43,785 bases of DNA, taken from Acidimicrobiia bacterium (GTDB lineage Bacteria; Actinomycetota; Acidimicrobiia; IMCC26256; JAENVU01). Below, piece by piece: positions 40,381 through 43,785 of this stretch. Below the pieces are notes generated by a model. That model did no database searches. It was given only the letters and a program-made list of their open reading frames with translations, and was not told where the DNA came from. Position numbers and translations under genes: made by a program. The first letter of the stretch is position 1. Every line of letters starts with the position of its first letter. The stretch is taken from NCBI GenBank assembly GCA_025361725.1, contig JANYJV010000138.1:1-43785 (forward strand). Direction: 5' to 3'.

Positions 40381-41148
40381 TCATGTACGCAGCGCGGCAA
40401 CAAGCGCTCCGATGACGCGACGAAGGTCTTCGGCGGTGATCTCGCCCCAGGCCGGTTCTCCGTAAACCTTCATGTATCGGATGACCCGCTCGGCGTTCTC
40501 GACGAACTTGTCGACTGCCAGCTCGTGGACTGTCTCGGCGAGGCCGCATGGGCCCTCGTTGAGGGCACTCGCGATCGCACCGTCTCGGTCGTGGATTTCG
40601 ACAAGCCGATAAATGTCGTAGGCGTCGGACGCGCGCTTCTCGTCGCGTGGACGATCACAGAATGCGTGAAGTTTCGTCGCCACCAGCGCGGCAGGAGTTG
40701 CGATCGGCAGGGTGACATCGATGCTCGTCGCTGCGACGGAGACTCGCGTTGGCTCGGCGGTGACCAGAGCCCAACGATGTCCGAGCAGGAAAAGCCGGTC
40801 GAGTGTGGAGTCGATCTCGCCGACGCCTTCGTGAAGTTCCTGGGTTTCGATGATCTCGAGTTTGGTGCCGTCGACAAAGACCCGGTGGTCCTTCCCGCCG
40901 GGGTCAGGGCGCGCGATCCCGAGTTCGACGAGAGCGCGTGCGCTCGAACCTCCGGCAGAAGCGGTTGCGAGTTCGTCGGCCACCATGTCGACATCACCGG
41001 TCGCGCGGTGCACGCGGCCGAGTTGGCACGTCACGGCAAAACCTCCGACAATGGCCAATAGGAGGTCGGGCGTGCCACAGACTCGCTCGGCGGCGCGGAC
41101 CATCGAAGCAACGGACTCGCCGGCGAGGACCACCGGTGCCGCGTTCAC
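40381..41148 (-). CDS. Nucleotidyltransferase, AbiEii-like toxin candidate
   Basis: 255 residues. A Pol-beta-type nucleotidyltransferase core: VGGFAVTCQLGRVHRATGDVDMV with GG at 35-36 and metal ligands Asp52 and Asp54, then PAALVATKLHAFCDRPRDEKRASDAYDIYRL in parts (PAALVATKLHAFCD and RASDAYDIYRL), a pattern seen in AbiEii/COG1708-type proteins. In type IV toxin-antitoxin systems such enzymes block tRNA or nucleotide use when freed from the antitoxin. Its GTG overlaps the upstream gene stop codon by four bases. The family assignment is good; toxicity is inference. Confidence 0.75.
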   Translation of the reverse strand: MNAAPVVLAGESVASMVRAAERVCGTPDLLLAIVGGFAVTCQLGRVHRATGDVDMVADELATASAGGSSARALVELGIARPDPGGKDHRVFVDGTKLEIIETQELHEGVGEIDSTLDRLFLLGHRWALVTAEPTRVSVAATSIDVTLPIATPAALVATKLHAFCDRPRDEKRASDAYDIYRLVEIHDRDGAIASALNEGPCGLAETVHELAVDKFVENAERVIRYMKVYGEPAWGEITAEDLRRVIGALVAALRT

Positions 41149-42233
41149 CAGACCCTCGTGAACGGAGCCGGTGGGGTCCACTCTTCGAGTATCTCCACGC
41201 CGCGCGCACGATCCTGTGCGAGATCCAGCGCCGCAAACAGTGGATGCACGACGGGCCATTCGAGCCACGACGTGGCCATCGCGTTCGCGGGATAGCGAGG
41301 CCGAACCACGAGGATCGTTGGCGCAACCGCAACCGTGCACGCACGTTGGTCAGCCTGAACGGTGCCGTGGAGCTCGCGGCGAGCAGCGCGAACTTCGGCC
41401 TCGTTCGCCACGTAGAAATCCGGCGCCGCACCCGATGTGACCACGACCGACGCGGACCATGCCGCAGCTGCGAGCGTGCCGCCGGCCGCCCATCCCGGCG
41501 TGTCCAGATCGCTGAGACCGAGCGCAAGCCGCGCGCCGCCACCGGGCATTGGAGCTTCTTCGAGTGCGTGCCGCTTTGGCTTCCACGCGTCGGCAAGCGC
41601 CCAGAACAACTCGGGCAGCAACGCTCCTCCATCGGCACGGAGCAACGATGCGTCTCGGAGATCCGCAATGGCCGTACTCGCGCTACTGGGCGCGATCTCC
41701 GAGGCCCGCGCGATCGCGCGCACACCAGGCGCCGCGTTCGGCTCAAGCAGTAGGCACGCAGCAGCGCTGATACCCGCACGACCTCGAATCGGGTCCCTCG
41801 GCGTCCGGTCTTCGTCATCCGTGCTCCCCCCGACATCCGTGGCGTGAACAATCAGTCCCGGCACCCGCACGTCGAGCTCCCCACGCCGGTCGAACCACCC
41901 CCAACCATTTGCGCGCAAGATCGCCTTGGTTGCTTCGGGAACGGCCGTGGCCACGACTACCCCGTAAATGCCGCCCTTCGTCAGGCCCCGCAAGCCGTCA
42001 AGCTGCTCAGTCCACATGCTGAGCGCGTTGGCAAGCCGCCCCGGCTCCGCCCGCCCTGCAACCGCCCTGACCTCGATCGCGACCGTCGATCCATCCGTGA
42101 ACGTGACCACGAGGTCAGGACCGGGATCTTGACCTCGCTCGACGCGAGCCGCATCGCCGAGCACGCTCGTGAGCGCGCGCTCCAATGCAGTCTCGGCGTC
42201 TGCATCGACATCGTGTTGCGACCTTCGGACCAC
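41145..42233 (-). CDS. AbiEi-like regulator with nuclease-like N-terminal domain
   Basis: 362 residues. The N-terminal part (about 15-130) looks like a restriction-endonuclease fold: GQDPGPDLVVTF, VAIEVRAV (Asp40, Glu54, with Arg56 where nucleases have Lys) and ANGWGWFDRRGELDV. A winged helix follows (about 155-205, GVRAIARASEIAPSSASTAIADL), then a larger domain of unknown type. The layout recalls AbiEi/COG4861-type antitoxins. The GTG at 42233 follows TACCAT by 6 bases (leaderless), and the promoter bears a strong operator, fitting autoregulation. The pair lies in the gene group that separates the MoxR and VWA genes. Confidence 0.65.
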   Translation of the reverse strand: MVRRSQHDVDADAETALERALTSVLGDAARVERGQDPGPDLVVTFTDGSTVAIEVRAVAGRAEPGRLANALSMWTEQLDGLRGLTKGGIYGVVVATAVPEATKAILRANGWGWFDRRGELDVRVPGLIVHATDVGGSTDDEDRTPRDPIRGRAGISAAACLLLEPNAAPGVRAIARASEIAPSSASTAIADLRDASLLRADGGALLPELFWALADAWKPKRHALEEAPMPGGGARLALGLSDLDTPGWAAGGTLAAAAWSASVVVTSGAAPDFYVANEAEVRAARRELHGTVQADQRACTVAVAPTILVVRPRYPANAMATSWLEWPVVHPLFAALDLAQDRARGVEILEEWTPPAPFTRVW

Positions 42234-42239
42234 CCGCGA

Positions 42240-42282
42240 ATGGTAATATGTTCGGTGTTCAGTTGCAACCGAATACCGAACA
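42240..42282 (-). promoter_or_regulatory. Promoter and 34-bp operator of the AbiE-like operon
   Basis: The -10 is TACCAT (42245-42240), the spacer is 17 bases, and the -35 is TTGCAA (42268-42263). The operator 42249-42282 has arms TGTTCGGT and ACCGAACA and inner arms GTTCAG and CCGAAT, 15 of 17 pairs matching, and its exact centre is the -35 hexamer. A bound repressor would block RNA polymerase. Confidence 0.75.
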
Positions 42283-42311
42283 GCTGATCGCTTCCACCAA
42301 AGTCAGCGTTC

Positions 42312-42803
42312 CTAGGCCGGATCCTGGATCACCGGGGGCGGGAGGATGTCGAGCGTCATGTCACCCCGAGCGATCGACTGGTAGCTCCGCGAAGCGAACC
42401 GCCAGCCGCTCGAAGTGCGCGTCACCTCGTCCTGGTAGATGCCGAACGCACGGCTGAAGGCACCGTCGTAGTCCTGACGCAACTCACACATATACGTGCG
42501 CAGATGCGCGCGGTCGACGGCGCCGCGGGCGCGCAGCTGCACCCGAACGTTGAGCGCGACGAACTCGAAAAATGCGAATCTTTCGATGGCGCCCCCGATG
42601 AACTCGCCGAGCGCAGTCGGACCCTCGACCGCCAGCGGGGCGCCACCGCGCAGATCGATGGTGATCGGCGCGTCGGCGACGAAGAGTGAGTCGAGTTCGG
42701 ACCACTCCCGCCGGTTGACGACGTCGGCGTAGTTCGCGATCAACGCGCGCAGCGCGACCTCGTCGACTGCGTCGCGCAACTCCGCTTCGGTCGGCGCGGC
42801 CAC
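42312..42803 (-). CDS. SnoaL/NTF2-like protein
   Basis: 163 residues. The cone-shaped NTF2 fold pattern: EVALRALIANYADVVNRREW at the start, DSLFVADAPITIDLRGG, GPTALGEFIGGAIERF, then strands with GWRFASRSYQSI. SnoaL-type proteins include cyclases, isomerases and ring-hydroxylation helpers; none can be chosen here. The GTG at 42803 lies 8 bases after the MoxR stop codon; a GTG at 42842 inside the MoxR gene is the alternative. It is probably cotranscribed with the MoxR gene. Confidence 0.8.
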   Translation of the reverse strand: MAAPTEAELRDAVDEVALRALIANYADVVNRREWSELDSLFVADAPITIDLRGGAPLAVEGPTALGEFIGGAIERFAFFEFVALNVRVQLRARGAVDRAHLRTYMCELRQDYDGAFSRAFGIYQDEVTRTSSGWRFASRSYQSIARGDMTLDILPPPVIQDPA

Positions 42804-42810
42804 GGACGCG

Positions 42811-43785
42811 TCAGCCGCGGCTGCGATAGGTGGTCTTGCCACCGATCGAATCCTTGTTCAAGCGCTTCGAAAGGTGCAGTCCTTCGAGGACGAACTCGAC
42901 GGCCGATGCAACGCCGGCGGGCGTCTCCCCGACTCCGAGTTCCGCCAGCGCCTCCCGCAGGCCGTTCATCGAGGTCAGCAGGTCCGTGTACTCCGACGAC
43001 GGGACGTCCGCCCCGGTGTGCACGATGCGCCCGTCTTCGAACGCACTCACCAAACCGCCGAGTTGCTCGGCCGGCACCGCGGAACGGAACACCTCCAAGA
43101 CGGAGGCCTTCACGATGCGGTCCAGCACCTGACCTTCACGCCCGTCTTCCACCGTCTCGATCTCGATCTTCCCCGCGGTCGAAGCGACCAGCGCATCAAG
43201 GTCGCTGATGCGAGGCACCACTTCCTTCTCACCGGCGCGCAAGGACCGACGCATCGCATTGGCGATCATCGTCTCGTAGTTGGCGATGGAGAGGCGGACC
43301 GACACTCCCGATCGCTGGTTCACGTTCGGTGATCGGCGAGCCTGTTGGCTGATCTCGGCGACGATCTCGGTCATGTAGTCCGGCACCGCGATCACGAGTC
43401 CGTCCGCTCCGAGCGGACGGGCCTCCTGCTCGATGACATCCATCTCGACCTCGACGTCGAGCGGATAGTGCGTGCGGATCTGGGAGCCGAAGCGGTCCTT
43501 CAGCGGGGTGATGATCCGGCCGCGGTTTGTGTAGTCCTCCGGGTTCGCTGACGCCACGAGCATCACGTCGATCGGGAGTTGGATCTTGTAGCCGCGGATT
43601 TGCACGTCGCGCTCTTCCAAGACGTTCAACAGACCAACTTGGATCCGCTCGGCGAGGTCCGGCAACTCGTTGATCGCAAAGATCCCGCGGTTGGTGCGCG
43701 GCACCATCCCGTAGTGAATCGTCATTTCGTCCGACAAGTAGCGACCCTCCGCCACCTTGATCGGGTCCACCTCACCGATCAGGTC
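42811..43785 (-). CDS. MoxR/ChlI-like AAA+ ATPase (5' end cut by the window)
   Basis: At least 324 residues, continuing past the window edge: the in-frame codons before the GTG at 43770 read DLIGE. The visible part starts inside the AAA+ domain: GRYLSDEMTIHYG, GIFAINELPDLAERIQVGLL (Walker B region with Asn-Glu in place of Asp-Glu), VASANPEDYTNRGRI and LKDRFGSQIRTHYP (sensor and Arg-finger region), then the lid and a C-terminal helical domain. It works with a VWA-domain partner, here at 34826-36847. Walker A lies outside the window. Confidence 0.9.
   Translation of the reverse strand, partial: DLIGEVDPIKVAEGRYLSDEMTIHYGMVPRTNRGIFAINELPDLAERIQVGLLNVLEERDVQIRGYKIQLPIDVMLVASANPEDYTNRGRIITPLKDRFGSQIRTHYPLDVEVEMDVIEQEARPLGADGLVIAVPDYMTEIVAEISQQARRSPNVNQRSGVSVRLSIANYETMIANAMRRSLRAGEKEVVPRISDLDALVASTAGKIEIETVEDGREGQVLDRIVKASVLEVFRSAVPAEQLGGLVSAFEDGRIVHTGADVPSSEYTDLLTSMNGLREALAELGVGETPAGVASAVEFVLEGLHLSKRLNKDSIGGKTTYRSRG

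Overview
The window is high-GC DNA with the gene set of an actinobacterium: WhiB regulators (one WhiB2/WhmD-like), an AhpE-type peroxiredoxin, an Eis-like acetyltransferase, a zincin_2 protein, a DUF222-HNH protein, an F420-type luciferase-like oxidoreductase, and a sigE-anti-sigma-htrA-tat neighbourhood like that of mycobacteria. An mreB, an RseB homologue and an Ahb-type siroheme decarboxylase suggest a deep-branching class such as Acidimicrobiia; this placement is inference. I see no tRNA, rRNA, CRISPR, insertion sequence or phage module.

Layout. 1-3852: an edge gene, a HEAT-repeat protein, and moaE coupled to a tiny membrane protein and mreB, then an HtrA-like protein that has lost its catalytic triad. 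3995-10540: a DUF222-HNH protein, a fused AhbA-AhbB siroheme decarboxylase, a glycosyltransferase, an SDR protein and a zincin_2 protein (both with degenerate active sites), and a 3-hydroxyacyl-CoA dehydrogenase. 10700-13174: an Eis-like acetyltransferase and an MFS exporter. 13328-17240: a polyphosphate kinase fused to a Nudix domain, a histidine phosphatase, AhpE and a small disordered protein.

17325-23988 is a phosphate-control locus: pstS-pstC-pstA-pstB followed by a histidine kinase and an OmpR-type regulator on the minus strand, with phoU divergent. Two arrays of 11-bp GGTG units between pstS and phoU look like PHO boxes. 24007-28364 is an envelope-stress locus: tatA, sigE, rseA, rseB, a whiB gene and an intact htrA. 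The sigE, whiB and htrA genes all carry a GGAAC-17/18-CGTT type ECF promoter, so they probably form one SigE regulon.

28402-34510: an LLM oxidoreductase, glutamate formimidoyltransferase, whiB2 with a large upstream dyad, a GAF histidine kinase with a single-domain response regulator, and two DJ-1/PfpI-type proteins. 34826-43785: a VWA-domain protein and a MoxR-like ATPase, a pair usually found side by side, are here separated by about 6 kb holding an MFS permease, a lipoprotein and GH1 glycosidase pair, a ParA-like ATPase, and an AbiE-like regulator/nucleotidyltransferase pair whose promoter carries a near-perfect 34-bp operator centred on the -35 hexamer.

Two features recur. Many genes start 6-7 bases after a TANNNT -10 box, meaning leaderless mRNAs. 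A dispersed repeat occurs twice (10540 and 34826), each time starting at the last base of a stop codon. The repeat and the AbiE-like operon are the least explained parts of the window.
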